Source of the DNA: Streptomyces sp. TRM70350
Lineage (GTDB): Bacteria; Actinomycetota; Actinomycetes; Streptomycetales; Streptomycetaceae
Length of the DNA stretch: 64,000 nucleotides
Reading direction: 5' to 3'
Assembly (NCBI RefSeq): GCF_019219825.1
Contig: NZ_JAHUXH010000022.1
Coordinates: forward strand, 1 to 64,000
In this document: positions 55,445-64,000 of the stretch, piece after piece
Numbering within the stretch: position 1 is the first letter of the stretch
Layout of the letters: each line of letters begins with the position of its first letter
The notes under the pieces: generated by a model
The model's database searches: none
Told to the model about the DNA's origin: nothing
The model's input: the letters and a program-made list of their open reading frames with translations, nothing else
Position numbers and translations under genes: made by a program

Positions 55445-56608
55445 ATGGCATACCTCGACCACGCCGCGACCACCCCGATGCTCCCGGAGGCGGCAGAGGC
55501 GCTCACCGCCCACCTGCTCAGCACGGGCAACGCCTCCTCCCTCCACGCATCCGGCCGCCAGGCCCGCCGCACCGTCGAGGAAGCCCGCGAAACCCTCGCG
55601 GAAGCCCTCGGCGCCCGCCCCAGCGAGGTCGTCTTCACCTCCGGCGGCACCGAGGCCGACAACCTCGCCGTCAAGGGCCTGTACTGGTCCCGCCGCGCCG
55701 CCGACCCGGCCCGCACCCGGGTCCTCGCCAGCCCCGTCGAGCACCACGCCGTCCTGGACGCCGTCCACTGGCTCGGCGAACACGAGGGCGCCACCGTCGA
55801 GTACCTCCCGGTCGACTCCCACGGCCGGGTCCGCCCCGAGGCCCTGCGCGAGGCCATCGCCCGCAACCCCGACGATGTCGCCCTCGCCACCGTCATGTGG
55901 GCGAACAACGAGATCGGCACGGTCCTGCCGATCCGCGAACTCGCCGAGACCGCCGCCGAGTTCGACGTACCGCTGCACTCCGACGCCGTTCAGGCCTTCG
56001 GCCAGCTCCCGGTCGACTTCGCCGCCTCCGGCCTCGCCGCGATGACCGTCTCCGGCCACAAGATCGGCGGCCCGTACGGCATCGGCGCGCTGATCCTGGG
56101 CCGTGAGTACAGCCCCGTGCCCGTCCTGCACGGTGGCGGCCAGGAGCGCCACGTCCGCTCCGGCACCCTCGACGTCCCCGCCATCGCCTCCTTCGCGGTC
56201 GCCGGCCGGCACGCCGCCGAGCACCGTGAGTGGTTCGCCCGCGAGATCGGCGCCCTGCGCGACGACCTGATCGACGTGGTCCGTACGGCCGTGCCGGACG
56301 CGATCCTCGGCGGTGACCCGGTGCACCGCCTCCCGGCCAACGCCCACTTCACGTTCCCCGGCTGCGAGGGCGACTCCCTGCTGCTGCTCCTGGACGCCCA
56401 GGGCATCGAGTGCTCCACCGGCTCCGCCTGCACCGCCGGAGTCGCCCAGCCCAGCCACGTCCTGCTCGCCACCGGCACCGACCCGGACCTGGCCCGCGGC
56501 ACCCTGCGCTTCTCCCTCGGCCACACCTCCACGGCGGCCGACGTCGAGGCGGTCGCCAAGGCCATCGGCCCGGCGGTGGAACGCGCCCGCGCGGCGGGAC
56601 TCACCTAG
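55445..56608 (+). CDS. Cysteine desulfurase (IscS/NifS family)
   Basis: 387 residues from ATG 55445. N-terminal YLDHAATTPM, the PLP-Lys block VSGHKIGGPYGIGAL, and the mobile loop with catalytic Cys in ECSTGSACTAG. It takes sulfur from cysteine as an enzyme persulfide. The next gene on this strand is mnmA, so its sulfur probably goes to tRNA 2-thiouridine. It converges with the amidase gene; the stops are 7 bases apart. Confidence 0.95.
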   Translation: MAYLDHAATTPMLPEAAEALTAHLLSTGNASSLHASGRQARRTVEEARETLAEALGARPSEVVFTSGGTEADNLAVKGLYWSRRAADPARTRVLASPVEHHAVLDAVHWLGEHEGATVEYLPVDSHGRVRPEALREAIARNPDDVALATVMWANNEIGTVLPIRELAETAAEFDVPLHSDAVQAFGQLPVDFAASGLAAMTVSGHKIGGPYGIGALILGREYSPVPVLHGGGQERHVRSGTLDVPAIASFAVAGRHAAEHREWFAREIGALRDDLIDVVRTAVPDAILGGDPVHRLPANAHFTFPGCEGDSLLLLLDAQGIECSTGSACTAGVAQPSHVLLATGTDPDLARGTLRFSLGHTSTAADVEAVAKAIGPAVERARAAGLT

Positions 56609-56615
56609 GCCGCAC

Positions 56616-57284
56616 CTAGGCCGTCGTAGCCGTACCCGCCTGTCGTACGAGCTTCATGTACCGGTCCCAGTCCCAGTGCTCCCCGGGATCGGTGTGGTCG
56701 GTGCCCGGCACCTCCACGTGCCCGATGATGTGCTCGCGGTCGACGGGTATGCCGTACCGCCCGCATATCCCCGCCGTGAGACGGGCGGACGCGGCGTACA
56801 TCGCGTCCGTGAAGTCCTGCGGGCGGTCCACGAAGCCCGCGTGCTCGATGCCGACGCTGCGTTCGTTGTAGTCGCGGTTGCCCGCGTGGTACGCCACGTC
56901 CAGCTCGCGGATCATCTGCGCGATGTGGCCGTCCTTGCGGACGATGTAGTGCGAGGCCGCTCCGTGCCCCGGGTCCTGGAAGACCTTCACCGCGCTGTCG
57001 AAGCTGCCCTGGGTGACATGGATGATCACCATGTCGATCGTGTAGTCGTCCGGGCGGTCCGCCCGCCGCCAGTTCGCCGACGAGGCCGCCACCCAGCGCG
57101 CGCCCGTGTAGTCGACCGCCCCCTCCACCCGCGGCTTCTCCACCCCGGGCACCTGCCACCACAGCCGCGACAGCTCCTCGCGCGCCAGCACCGCGCCCGT
57201 GCCCACCGCCGCCGCGGCCCCGCCGATGATCAGCGCGCGCCGCCCGATCCGCCGGTCCTGGCCGCCGCCCCTCGTCTGCTCCAT
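56616..57284 (-). CDS. Tat-exported N-acetylmuramoyl-L-alanine amidase
   Basis: 222 residues from ATG 57284. The N-terminus carries a twin-arginine-type signal (GRRALIIGGAAAAVGTGAVL), followed by an amidase_2/PGRP domain with zinc-ligand motifs in VIIHVTQGS and GHVEVPGTDHTDPGEHWDW. It cleaves the MurNAc-L-Ala bond of peptidoglycan outside the membrane. It is placed between the cysteine desulfurase and mnmA but on the opposite strand, diverging from mnmA across 60 bases. Confidence 0.9.
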   Translation of the reverse strand: MEQTRGGGQDRRIGRRALIIGGAAAAVGTGAVLAREELSRLWWQVPGVEKPRVEGAVDYTGARWVAASSANWRRADRPDDYTIDMVIIHVTQGSFDSAVKVFQDPGHGAASHYIVRKDGHIAQMIRELDVAYHAGNRDYNERSVGIEHAGFVDRPQDFTDAMYAASARLTAGICGRYGIPVDREHIIGHVEVPGTDHTDPGEHWDWDRYMKLVRQAGTATTA

Positions 57285-57344
57285 GTGATCGAGAACGGAT
57301 ACTCGCGGGCTCCGGTTCCCGCGCCCCCGTACCCTGGAAGGGTT

Positions 57345-58475
57345 ATGACTGACACCCCGCAGCGCTCCCGCCCCCTCCGCGTCCTCGCCGCCATGTCCGG
57401 CGGTGTGGACTCCGCCGTCGCCGCCGCCCGCGCGGCCGAGGCGGGCCACGACGTGACCGGCGTCCACCTCGCGCTCTCCGCGAACCCGCAGTCGTTCCGC
57501 ACGGGCGCGCGGGGCTGCTGCACGATCGAGGACTCCCGCGACGCCCGCCGCGCCGCCGACGTCATCGGCATCCCGTTCTACGTCTGGGACCTCGCCGACC
57601 GCTTCCGCGAGGACGTCGTCGAGGACTTCGTCGCCGAGTACGAGGCGGGCCGTACGCCCAACCCCTGCCTGCGCTGCAACGAGAAGATCAAGTTCGCCGC
57701 GCTGCTGGACAAGGCGCTGGCGCTGGGCTTCGACGCGGTCTGCACCGGGCACTACGCGAAGATCGTGACGCTGCCCGACGGCAGCCGCGAACTGCACCGC
57801 GCCTCCGACATGGCGAAGGACCAGTCGTACGTCCTCGGTGTGCTGGACGAGAAGCAGCTCGCCCACGCGATGTTCCCGCTCGGCGACACGGTCACCACCA
57901 AGGACGAGATCCGCGCCGAGGCCGAGCGGCGCGGCCTGGCGGTGGCCAAGAAGCCGGACTCGCACGACATCTGCTTCATCGCCGACGGCGACACACAGGG
58001 CTTCCTGGCGAACCGGCTCGGCCGGGCGGAGGGCGACATCGTCGACGAGTCCGGCACCAGGCTGGGCACGCACGACGGGGCGTACGGCTTCACCATCGGC
58101 CAGCGCAAGGGGCTCAGGATCGGCACCCCGGCGCCCGACGGCAAGCCGCGCTACGTCCTCGACATCTCGCCGGTGACCAACACGGTGACGGTGGGCCCCG
58201 CGTCCGCCCTGGACGTCAGCGCCCTCACCGCCGTCAAGCCCCGCTGGTGCGGTCTCGCCCCCACCGGCCCCGGCACCTACACCGCCCAGCTGCGCGCCCA
58301 CGGCGGCGAGACCGAGGTGACCGCCGAACTGCTCGACGGCGACCTGCACGTGCGCTTCACCGAGCCCGTCCGGGGCGTGGCCCCGGGCCAGGCGATCGTC
58401 CTGTACGACGGCACGCGCGTGGTCGGCTCGGCGACGATCGCGTCGACCACACGCGCGACGGCGGGCGTGGCCTGA
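57345..58475 (+). CDS. mnmA: tRNA-specific 2-thiouridylase
   Basis: 376 residues from ATG 57345, preceded by GGAAGG. PP-loop AAMSGGVDSAVAA for ATP, catalytic Cys in TPNPCLRCNEKIKF and second Cys in DSHDICFI, the usual pair of MnmA/TrmU. It adenylates and thiolates U34 in Lys, Glu and Gln tRNAs using persulfide from the nearby cysteine desulfurase. The C-terminal beta-barrels are complete. Confidence 0.96.
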   Translation: MTDTPQRSRPLRVLAAMSGGVDSAVAAARAAEAGHDVTGVHLALSANPQSFRTGARGCCTIEDSRDARRAADVIGIPFYVWDLADRFREDVVEDFVAEYEAGRTPNPCLRCNEKIKFAALLDKALALGFDAVCTGHYAKIVTLPDGSRELHRASDMAKDQSYVLGVLDEKQLAHAMFPLGDTVTTKDEIRAEAERRGLAVAKKPDSHDICFIADGDTQGFLANRLGRAEGDIVDESGTRLGTHDGAYGFTIGQRKGLRIGTPAPDGKPRYVLDISPVTNTVTVGPASALDVSALTAVKPRWCGLAPTGPGTYTAQLRAHGGETEVTAELLDGDLHVRFTEPVRGVAPGQAIVLYDGTRVVGSATIASTTRATAGVA

Positions 58476-58485
58476 ACCGACCGGC

Positions 58486-58821
58486 TCAGGCCACCTCAAC
58501 CTCGTAGAAGCAGAGGTGGTCCTTGATCGCCGCCACGTCCGGCTTCGGTTCCGGGTAGGACCAGACGAGATCCGGCGCGTCCGGCAGCGACCAGTAGGAC
58601 GCCGTGCCCTTGAACGGGCAGTACGTGTGTGTCTCCGACGGCGTCAGCAGGTCGAGCCGGACGTCCTGCGGCGGGATGTAGTAGCGCACGGGGCAGCCCG
58701 TCTCCCGCAGGACGAGGGGCCGGTCGCTCTCCGCCAGCACCTGCCCTCCGTGGACGACGCGCACGCGCTGCGTGCCCTGCTCGATGGTGATCGTGTGGCC
58801 TTGAGTGGTGTCCTGGGTCAT
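58486..58821 (-). CDS. DUF427 family protein
   Basis: 111 residues from ATG 58821. Matches DUF427: GQVLAESDRPLVLRETG, YYIPPQDVRLDLL, TYCPFKGTASYWSLP and a final DHLCFYEVEV. Probably a small soluble enzyme or sensor of unknown function. It converges on mnmA with 10 bases between stops and diverges from the LOG-like gene. Confidence 0.88.
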   Translation of the reverse strand: MTQDTTQGHTITIEQGTQRVRVVHGGQVLAESDRPLVLRETGCPVRYYIPPQDVRLDLLTPSETHTYCPFKGTASYWSLPDAPDLVWSYPEPKPDVAAIKDHLCFYEVEVA

Positions 58822-58872
58822 GTCGGGAAAAGCACTCGCGGGCGCCCGGTTCTTCCCCCGTACGGTTGCCTC

Positions 58873-59412
58873 ATGAACATCTGCGTCTTCCTCTCCGCCG
58901 CCGACCTCGACGACCGCTACACGCGCCCCGCGCGCGAGTTCGCGAAACTGCTGGGCAAGGGCGGGCACACGCTCGTGTGGGGCGGTTCCGACGTCGGGCT
59001 GATGAAGGTGGTGGCGGACGGCGTGCACGAGGCGGGCGGACGGCTCGTGGGCGTCTCCGTGGAGTTCCTGGCGGCCAAGGCACGCCAGGGCGTCGACGAG
59101 ATGGTGATCGCTCGGGACCTCGCCGAGCGCAAGAAGCTGCTCCTGGAGAAGTCCGACGCCGTGGTGATCATGGTGGGCGGCACCGGCACGCTCGACGAGG
59201 CCACCGAGATCCTGGAGCTGAAGAAGCACGGCCACACCGACAAGCCCGTGGTGCTGCTGAACACCGCGGGCTTCTACGACGGCCTGAAGGAGCAGTTCCG
59301 CCGTATGGAGGACGAGGGCTTCCTGCCCCGGCCGCTGAGCGACCTGGTGTTCTTCGCGGAGGAGCCGGTGGGGGCGCTGGCGTACCTGGAGGAGAGCCGG
59401 GGCGTGGCGTGA
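58873..59412 (+). CDS. LOG-like (TIGR00730) nucleoside phosphoribohydrolase family protein
   Basis: 179 residues. The N-terminus MNICVFLSAADLDDRY, the GGSDVGLMKVVADG loop and the conserved VGGTGTLDEATE block match the LOG/lysine-decarboxylase-like family, which releases the base from cytokinin-type or other nucleotide monophosphates. The motif here is VGGTGT rather than PGGxGT, so activity may differ. ATG 58873. Possibly co-transcribed with the following SDR gene (30-base gap). Confidence 0.83.
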   Translation: MNICVFLSAADLDDRYTRPAREFAKLLGKGGHTLVWGGSDVGLMKVVADGVHEAGGRLVGVSVEFLAAKARQGVDEMVIARDLAERKKLLLEKSDAVVIMVGGTGTLDEATEILELKKHGHTDKPVVLLNTAGFYDGLKEQFRRMEDEGFLPRPLSDLVFFAEEPVGALAYLEESRGVA

Positions 59413-59442
59413 TCACACGTGGGTGATGCGAGCATGGCGGGC

Positions 59443-60132
59443 ATGGCTACACATGTGATCACCGGGGCGGGTTCCGGCATCGGCGCGGCCGTGGCCCGCC
59501 GCCTGCACGCGCGCGGGGACGACGTCGTGCTGCACGCGCGCGACGCGGGCCGCGCGAAGGAACTGGCGGCCGAGTTCCCCGGGGCGAAGACCCTCGTCGG
59601 CGACCTGGCCGACCCCGACAAGCTCAGCTGGGCGCTGTCCCACCAGACGCTGCCGGACCGGGTGGACTCCCTGCTGCACATCGCCGGCGTGGTCGACCTG
59701 GGCCCCGTCGGCGAGCTCACCCCCAAGACCTGGCGTCACCAGCTCACCGTCAACCTCGTCGCCCCCGCGGAACTCACCCGTCTCTTTCTGCCCCAACTGC
59801 GCGCCGCCCGCGGCCACGTGGTGTTCGTGAACTCGGGCGCGGGGCTGAACGCCCACGCCGACTGGTCCGCGTACGCGGCTTCCAAGCACGGCCTGAAGGC
59901 CCTCGCCGACGCCCTGCGCCAGGAGGAGCACGCGAAGGGCGTCCGCGTCACCTCCGTCTACCCCGGCCGCACGGCGAGCCCCATGCAGGCCAAGGTGCAC
60001 CAGCAGGAGGGCAAGCCGTACGACCCGGCGAAGTGGATCGACCCGGAGTCCGTCGCCACGACGATCCTGATGGCCCTGGACCTGCCGAGGGACGCGGAGG
60101 TGAACGACCTGACGGTGCGGCCGGGGCGGTGA
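59443..60132 (+). CDS. Short-chain dehydrogenase/reductase
   Basis: 229 residues from ATG 59443. Cofactor motif TGAGSGIG, then VGDLADP, and the catalytic Ser (FVNSGAGLN) and YAASK. The Arg after the glycine motif (ARRLHARGDD) suggests NADP preference. The substrate is unknown. Confidence 0.88.
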   Translation: MATHVITGAGSGIGAAVARRLHARGDDVVLHARDAGRAKELAAEFPGAKTLVGDLADPDKLSWALSHQTLPDRVDSLLHIAGVVDLGPVGELTPKTWRHQLTVNLVAPAELTRLFLPQLRAARGHVVFVNSGAGLNAHADWSAYAASKHGLKALADALRQEEHAKGVRVTSVYPGRTASPMQAKVHQQEGKPYDPAKWIDPESVATTILMALDLPRDAEVNDLTVRPGR

Positions 60133-60265
60133 CGCGCGCGTCGTGACGTCGGCCGCGACCAGCCCGTCCGGCGATTCAGGACGAGGCCGTCAGGCCGGAG
60201 CGGGGGTGCGGGGGCGGCAGCCCCGGTCGGCGGTCGCGCCGGGGCCGGGCACGTAGGCTGCTGGG

Positions 60266-61273
60266 GTGAGTGAGCAAACCCAGTTTCGCTTCGGTGCCGC
60301 CACCGGCGTCGGATCCATGCCCGGCGGGGACGCCCGTGAGGCCGCCAAGACCGTCACCGGGTCCTTCGAGGACTTCCCGTTCCTGCCCGAGCTGCCCGCC
60401 CGCGGTCCCGGCGCCGACATGATCGGGCGGACCGCCGGGATGCTCGTCGAGCTGTACGCGCGCGTGGAGCCCAGTGGCTGGCGTTTCGGGGACCGGCCGG
60501 GCCGGGACACCAAGCGGGCGTGGGCGTGGCTCGGCGAGGACCTCGACGCGCTGGAGGAGTTCACGCAGGGGTACGAGGGCCCGCTGAAGGTGCAGGCCGT
60601 CGGGCCGTGGACGCTCGCCGCGGCCGTCGAGCTGAAGAACGGCGAGGCGGTTCTGTCCGACCCCGGCGCCTGCCGCGACCTCGCCGCCTCCCTCACCGAG
60701 GGCCTGCGCCTGCACCTCGCCGAGGTGCGGCGGCGTGTCCCCGGCGCCCGGCTCGTGCTCCAGCTCGATGAGCCCTCCCTCACCGCCGTACTGCGCGGCC
60801 GGGTGCGGACCGCCAGCGGCTACCGCACCCACCGCGCCGTCGACCGGCAGATCATCGAGGCCACGCTCCGGGACGTCGTCGCCGTGCACGAGGGCGGCCC
60901 GGTCGTGGTCCACTCCTGTGCCCCCGACGTCCCGTTCGCGCTGCTGCGCCGGGCCGGTGCCGCCGCCGTCTCCTTCGACTTCTCGCTTCTCACCGAGCGT
61001 GACGACGACGCGATCGGCGAGGCCGTGGAGGACGGCACCCGGCTGTTCGCCGGTGTCGTGCCGAGCACGGACGACCCATTGTCAGACCCTGCCGGTAGCG
61101 TCATGGGTGTCAGGACGCTGTGGCGCAGGCTGGGGCTGTCACCGGGGCTTCTTCCCGAGGCGGTCACGGTCACGCCGACGTGCGGACTCGCGGGCGCTTC
61201 CCCCGAGTACGCGCGGCGGGCCCTCGCCCACTGCGTCCGGGCGGCGAGATCCCTCGCGGACAACCCTGAGTAA
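60266..61273 (+). CDS. Cobalamin-independent methionine synthase-like (MetE C-terminal-domain) protein
   Basis: 335 residues, only the catalytic barrel of MetE. LVLQLDEPSL, VVVHSCAPD (zinc Cys) and TVTPTCGLAG (second zinc Cys) are present. It lacks the N-terminal half of MetE, as in core-MetE or archaeal-type proteins that use methylcobalamin or another corrinoid donor. GTG 60266. It precedes ligA by 15 bases and shares a transcript with it. Confidence 0.85.
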   Translation: MSEQTQFRFGAATGVGSMPGGDAREAAKTVTGSFEDFPFLPELPARGPGADMIGRTAGMLVELYARVEPSGWRFGDRPGRDTKRAWAWLGEDLDALEEFTQGYEGPLKVQAVGPWTLAAAVELKNGEAVLSDPGACRDLAASLTEGLRLHLAEVRRRVPGARLVLQLDEPSLTAVLRGRVRTASGYRTHRAVDRQIIEATLRDVVAVHEGGPVVVHSCAPDVPFALLRRAGAAAVSFDFSLLTERDDDAIGEAVEDGTRLFAGVVPSTDDPLSDPAGSVMGVRTLWRRLGLSPGLLPEAVTVTPTCGLAGASPEYARRALAHCVRAARSLADNPE

Positions 61274-61288
61274 CGGGAGGACGACACG

Positions 61289-63484
61289 GTGGCCGGCGAC
61301 AAGCAAGCGGAGTCCACAGCGGTACCCGCCGAGGCACGGGAGCGGCATGCGCAGCTCGCCGAGCAGGTCGAGGAGCACCGCTTCCGGTACTACGTGAAGG
61401 ACGCTCCCGTCATCAGCGACGCGGAGTTCGACCAGCTCCTGCGCACCCTGGAGGAGCTGGAGGAGGAGCACCCGGAGCTGCGCACCCCGGACTCGCCGAC
61501 CCAGAAGGTCGCCGGGTCCTACGAAACGGAGTTCTCGGCGGTCGAGCACCGCCAGCGCATGCTGTCCCTCGACAACACCTTCAACGACGACGAGCTCGCC
61601 GCGTGGGCCGACCGCATCGCCCGCGAACTGGGCGCGCAGGACTACCACTTCCTGTGCGAGCTGAAGGTCGACGGCCTCGCCGTCAACCTCACCTATGAGC
61701 ACGGCCGCCTCACGCGCGCGGCGACCCGCGGCGACGGCCGCACCGGCGAGGACATCACCCCCAACGTCCGCACCATCGCCGAGATCCCGGACCGGCTGAA
61801 GGGCGACCGCGTCCCGGACCTGGTGGAGATCCGCGGCGAGGTCTACTTCCCGATGGAGAAGTTCGAGGAGCTCAACCGCCGCCTGGTGGAGGCCGGCGAC
61901 AAGCCGTTCGCCAACCCGCGCAACGCGGCGGCCGGTTCCCTGCGCCAGAAGGACCCGCGCGTCACGGCCACCCGCCCGCTGCACATGGTGGTGCACGGCA
62001 TCGGCGCCCTGGAGGGCTTCCAGGGCCTCACCCGCCTCTCCCAGGCCTACGACCTGCTCAAGGAGTGGGGCCTGCCCACCTCGCGGCACAACAAGGTGGT
62101 CGACGACCTCGAAGGCGTACGGGAGTTCATCGCGTACTACGGCGAGAACCGCCACTCCGTGGAGCACGAGATCGACGGCGTGGTGGTCAAGCTGGACGAG
62201 ATCCGCCTGCAGGGCCGCCTCGGTTCGACGGCCCGCGCCCCGCGCTGGGCGATCGCGTACAAGTACGCGCCGGAGGAGGTCAACACCAAGCTCGTCAACA
62301 TCCGCGTGGGCGTGGGCCGCACCGGCCGCGTCACGCCGTACGCGCAGGTCGAGCCGGTGACGGTGGCCGGCTCGGAGGTCGAGTTCGCCACCCTGCACAA
62401 CCAGGACATCGTCAAGGCCAAGGGCGTCCTCATCGGCGACACGGTGGTGCTGCGCAAGGCCGGTGACGTCATCCCGGAGATCCTCGGCCCGGTCGTCGAC
62501 CTGCGCGACGGCACCGAGCGCGAGTTCGTGATGCCGTCCGAGTGCCCCGAGTGCGGTACGGCGCTGAGGCCGATGAAGGAGGGCGACGTCGACCTGCGCT
62601 GCCCGAACTCCCGTACCTGCCCCGCACAACTGCGCGAACGGCTGTTCTATCTGGCGGGCCGCAAGGCGCTGGACATCGAGCACTTCGGCTATGTCGCCGC
62701 GGCCGCCCTCACCGGTCCGCTGGAGCCGAAGGAGCCGCCGCTGAAGGACGAGGGTGACCTGTTCGACCTCACCGTCGAGCAGCTGCTGCCCATCAAGGCC
62801 TACGTCCTCGACCAGGACAGCGGCCTGCCCAAGCGGGACCCGAAGACCGGCGAGGAGAAGATCGTCACGGTCTTCGCCAACCAGCAGGGCGAGCCCAAGA
62901 AGAACGCGCTCGCGATGCTGGAGAACATCGCGGCCGCCAAGCAGCGCCCGCTCGCCCGCATCCTGACCGGTCTGTCGATCCGTCATGTCGGCCCCGTGGC
63001 CGCCGAGGCGCTGGCCCGCGAGTTCCGCTCCATCGACCGCATCGAGCAGGCGACCGAGGAGGAGCTGGCCACCACCGACGGGGTCGGCCCCATCATCGCC
63101 GCCTCGCTCAAGGAGTGGTTCGCCGAGGACTGGCACCGCGAGATCATCCGCAAGTGGAAGGCCGCCGGCGTCCGGCTGGAGGAGGAGAGCACCGGCGAGG
63201 AAGAGGGCCCCCGCCCGCTCGAAGGTCTCACCGTCGTCGTCACCGGCACGCTCGAACACTTCACGCGGGACGGCGCGAAGGAGGCGCTGCAGAGCCGAGG
63301 CGCCAAGGTGACCGGATCGGTTTCGAAGAAGACGTCATTCGTCGTTGTGGGTGACAACCCCGGATCGAAATATGACAAGGCGATGCAGCTCAAGGTGCCG
63401 GTTCTGGACGAGGAGGGGTTCAACGTCCTTCTGGAGCAAGGGCCTGAGGCGGCGTCGGAGGTCGCGCTTCCGACCGGCGAGTAG
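61289..63484 (+). CDS. ligA: NAD-dependent DNA ligase
   Basis: 731 residues, GTG with GGGAGG upstream. Ia and adenylation domain with catalytic Lys in CELKVDGLAV, then SIRG-type GEVYFP, the OB fold, a four-Cys zinc finger (SECPECGTAL ... RCPNSRTC), HhH helices and a C-terminal BRCT domain (GLTVVVTGTLEHF). It seals nicks in replication and repair. It is essential in bacteria. The frame is intact across its length. Confidence 0.97.
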   Translation: MAGDKQAESTAVPAEARERHAQLAEQVEEHRFRYYVKDAPVISDAEFDQLLRTLEELEEEHPELRTPDSPTQKVAGSYETEFSAVEHRQRMLSLDNTFNDDELAAWADRIARELGAQDYHFLCELKVDGLAVNLTYEHGRLTRAATRGDGRTGEDITPNVRTIAEIPDRLKGDRVPDLVEIRGEVYFPMEKFEELNRRLVEAGDKPFANPRNAAAGSLRQKDPRVTATRPLHMVVHGIGALEGFQGLTRLSQAYDLLKEWGLPTSRHNKVVDDLEGVREFIAYYGENRHSVEHEIDGVVVKLDEIRLQGRLGSTARAPRWAIAYKYAPEEVNTKLVNIRVGVGRTGRVTPYAQVEPVTVAGSEVEFATLHNQDIVKAKGVLIGDTVVLRKAGDVIPEILGPVVDLRDGTEREFVMPSECPECGTALRPMKEGDVDLRCPNSRTCPAQLRERLFYLAGRKALDIEHFGYVAAAALTGPLEPKEPPLKDEGDLFDLTVEQLLPIKAYVLDQDSGLPKRDPKTGEEKIVTVFANQQGEPKKNALAMLENIAAAKQRPLARILTGLSIRHVGPVAAEALAREFRSIDRIEQATEEELATTDGVGPIIAASLKEWFAEDWHREIIRKWKAAGVRLEEESTGEEEGPRPLEGLTVVVTGTLEHFTRDGAKEALQSRGAKVTGSVSKKTSFVVVGDNPGSKYDKAMQLKVPVLDEEGFNVLLEQGPEAASEVALPTGE

Positions 63485-63743
63485 CGGTTGAAGAACACCC
63501 GATCGGCGCATACCAGATGCATACGGGCGGCTGAGGCGCATTCGGGCAACCGTCGACGACCGCTGCCCGTGGAAGCCTTCTGCGGCCTACTGTTGAGGTG
63601 TGCACCTGCCGTGCCCAGCTGCGGTTGGGGCATTCCCTTGCTCTTGGCGAGCACGGGGAACGGTTTTCCAACGCGGTGCCGTTGATGGATGTCGGGCATC
63701 GGGCCGCGTGGCGTGGGCACCGCCGGCTGTGAGAGGGACGGGA

Positions 63744-64000
63744 ATGGAACCGACCGAGAGCGCCGCCCCGTACTCACGGCTGCGCCGGATGGCCGGCGCC
63801 TGGCGAGGGGGCCTCCGTTCGGCCTGGCGTGCGAGTACCGCGACGCCGGGGGACCAGGACGCCGGGCAGCGCATCGTCCTGGACGGACGCGACGCCGCCG
63901 CCCTCACCGCCGGGCACGCCGCCGGACTGCCGGGAGTCGACGGCGAACGGCACCTGTCCTGGCCCGCGCTGCCCGCGGCGGTCGTCGCGGCCGCCGGGTT
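63744..64000 (+). CDS. rmdB: Probable c-di-GMP phosphodiesterase/diguanylate cyclase, N-terminal part (runs off the right edge)
   Basis: ATG 63744 after GAGAGGGACGGGA opens a frame that stays open to the end of the window (85 residues). The visible part (MEPTESAAPYSRLRRMAGAW) has no diagnostic domain. The identity rests on synteny: in Streptomyces the gene after ligA is the GGDEF-EAL protein RmdB (SCO5495 in S. coelicolor, from memory). The 259-base ligA-to-start gap suggests its own promoter. Confidence 0.55.
   Translation, partial: MEPTESAAPYSRLRRMAGAWRGGLRSAWRASTATPGDQDAGQRIVLDGRDAAALTAGHAAGLPGVDGERHLSWPALPAAVVAAAG

Overview
This is a Streptomyces chromosome segment. It is uniformly very GC-rich with strong third-position G/C, frequent GTG starts, AGGAGG-type ribosome sites and almost no TTA codons. 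The gene order (treS-pep2-glgB ... glgX ... sdaA-glyA-gcvH-gcvT ... opp operon ... cysteine desulfurase-mnmA ... ligA and an rmdB-like start) resembles, from memory, the conserved core of S. coelicolor around SCO5440-SCO5495.

Layout. 1-5215 is the end of the GlgE alpha-glucan operon: trehalose synthase, maltokinase, and a branching enzyme with a ~295-residue Lys/Ala repeat tail. 5384-8755 has a frameshifted methyltransferase, a DUF1990 protein and a secreted M4 metalloprotease. 9010-16162 is a four-gene leftward operon for two heterodimeric ABC exporters. 16310-21406 holds glgX and two L,D-transpeptidase lipoproteins. 21482-25279 mixes housekeeping genes (crotonase, EF-hand protein, MerR regulator, HATPase) with gene wreckage: TnpB, AraC, GNAT and DNA ADP-ribosyltransferase remnants. 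25572-27479 is a GH84 glycosidase.

27746-36210 is the most unusual block: six tightly coupled genes encoding a class III nucleotidyl-cyclase-like protein (with a TTA codon), a P-loop ATPase with helical repeats, an SPFH-like/degenerate vWA protein, a TerY-type vWA protein, a PP2C phosphatase and a membrane-anchored Ser/Thr kinase. The last three form a TerY-P triad. Converging on it (36218-37395) are a PycTM-like (DUF5706) membrane protein and a Crp-type regulator with a cyclic-nucleotide-binding fold. I propose that together they form a signalling or conflict system using a cyclic nucleotide and protein phosphorylation. This is inference.

37411-42378 carries a GH25 lysozyme and a leftward glycine/serine operon (gcvT-gcvH-glyA, then sdaA) behind a tandem glycine riboswitch. 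42872-46211 has a small ATPase, two SseB-like genes and a broken secreted-protein gene. 46563-52460 is a complete oligopeptide ABC importer operon. 52555-63484 holds a TRIC-type channel, thioesterase, TetR regulator, two small membrane proteins, cysteine desulfurase plus mnmA (tRNA thiolation), a Tat-exported amidase, DUF427, LOG-like and SDR proteins, a MetE-like protein and NAD-dependent DNA ligase. The window closes inside a gene that is probably rmdB.

No tRNA, rRNA, CRISPR array or intact insertion sequence was seen.
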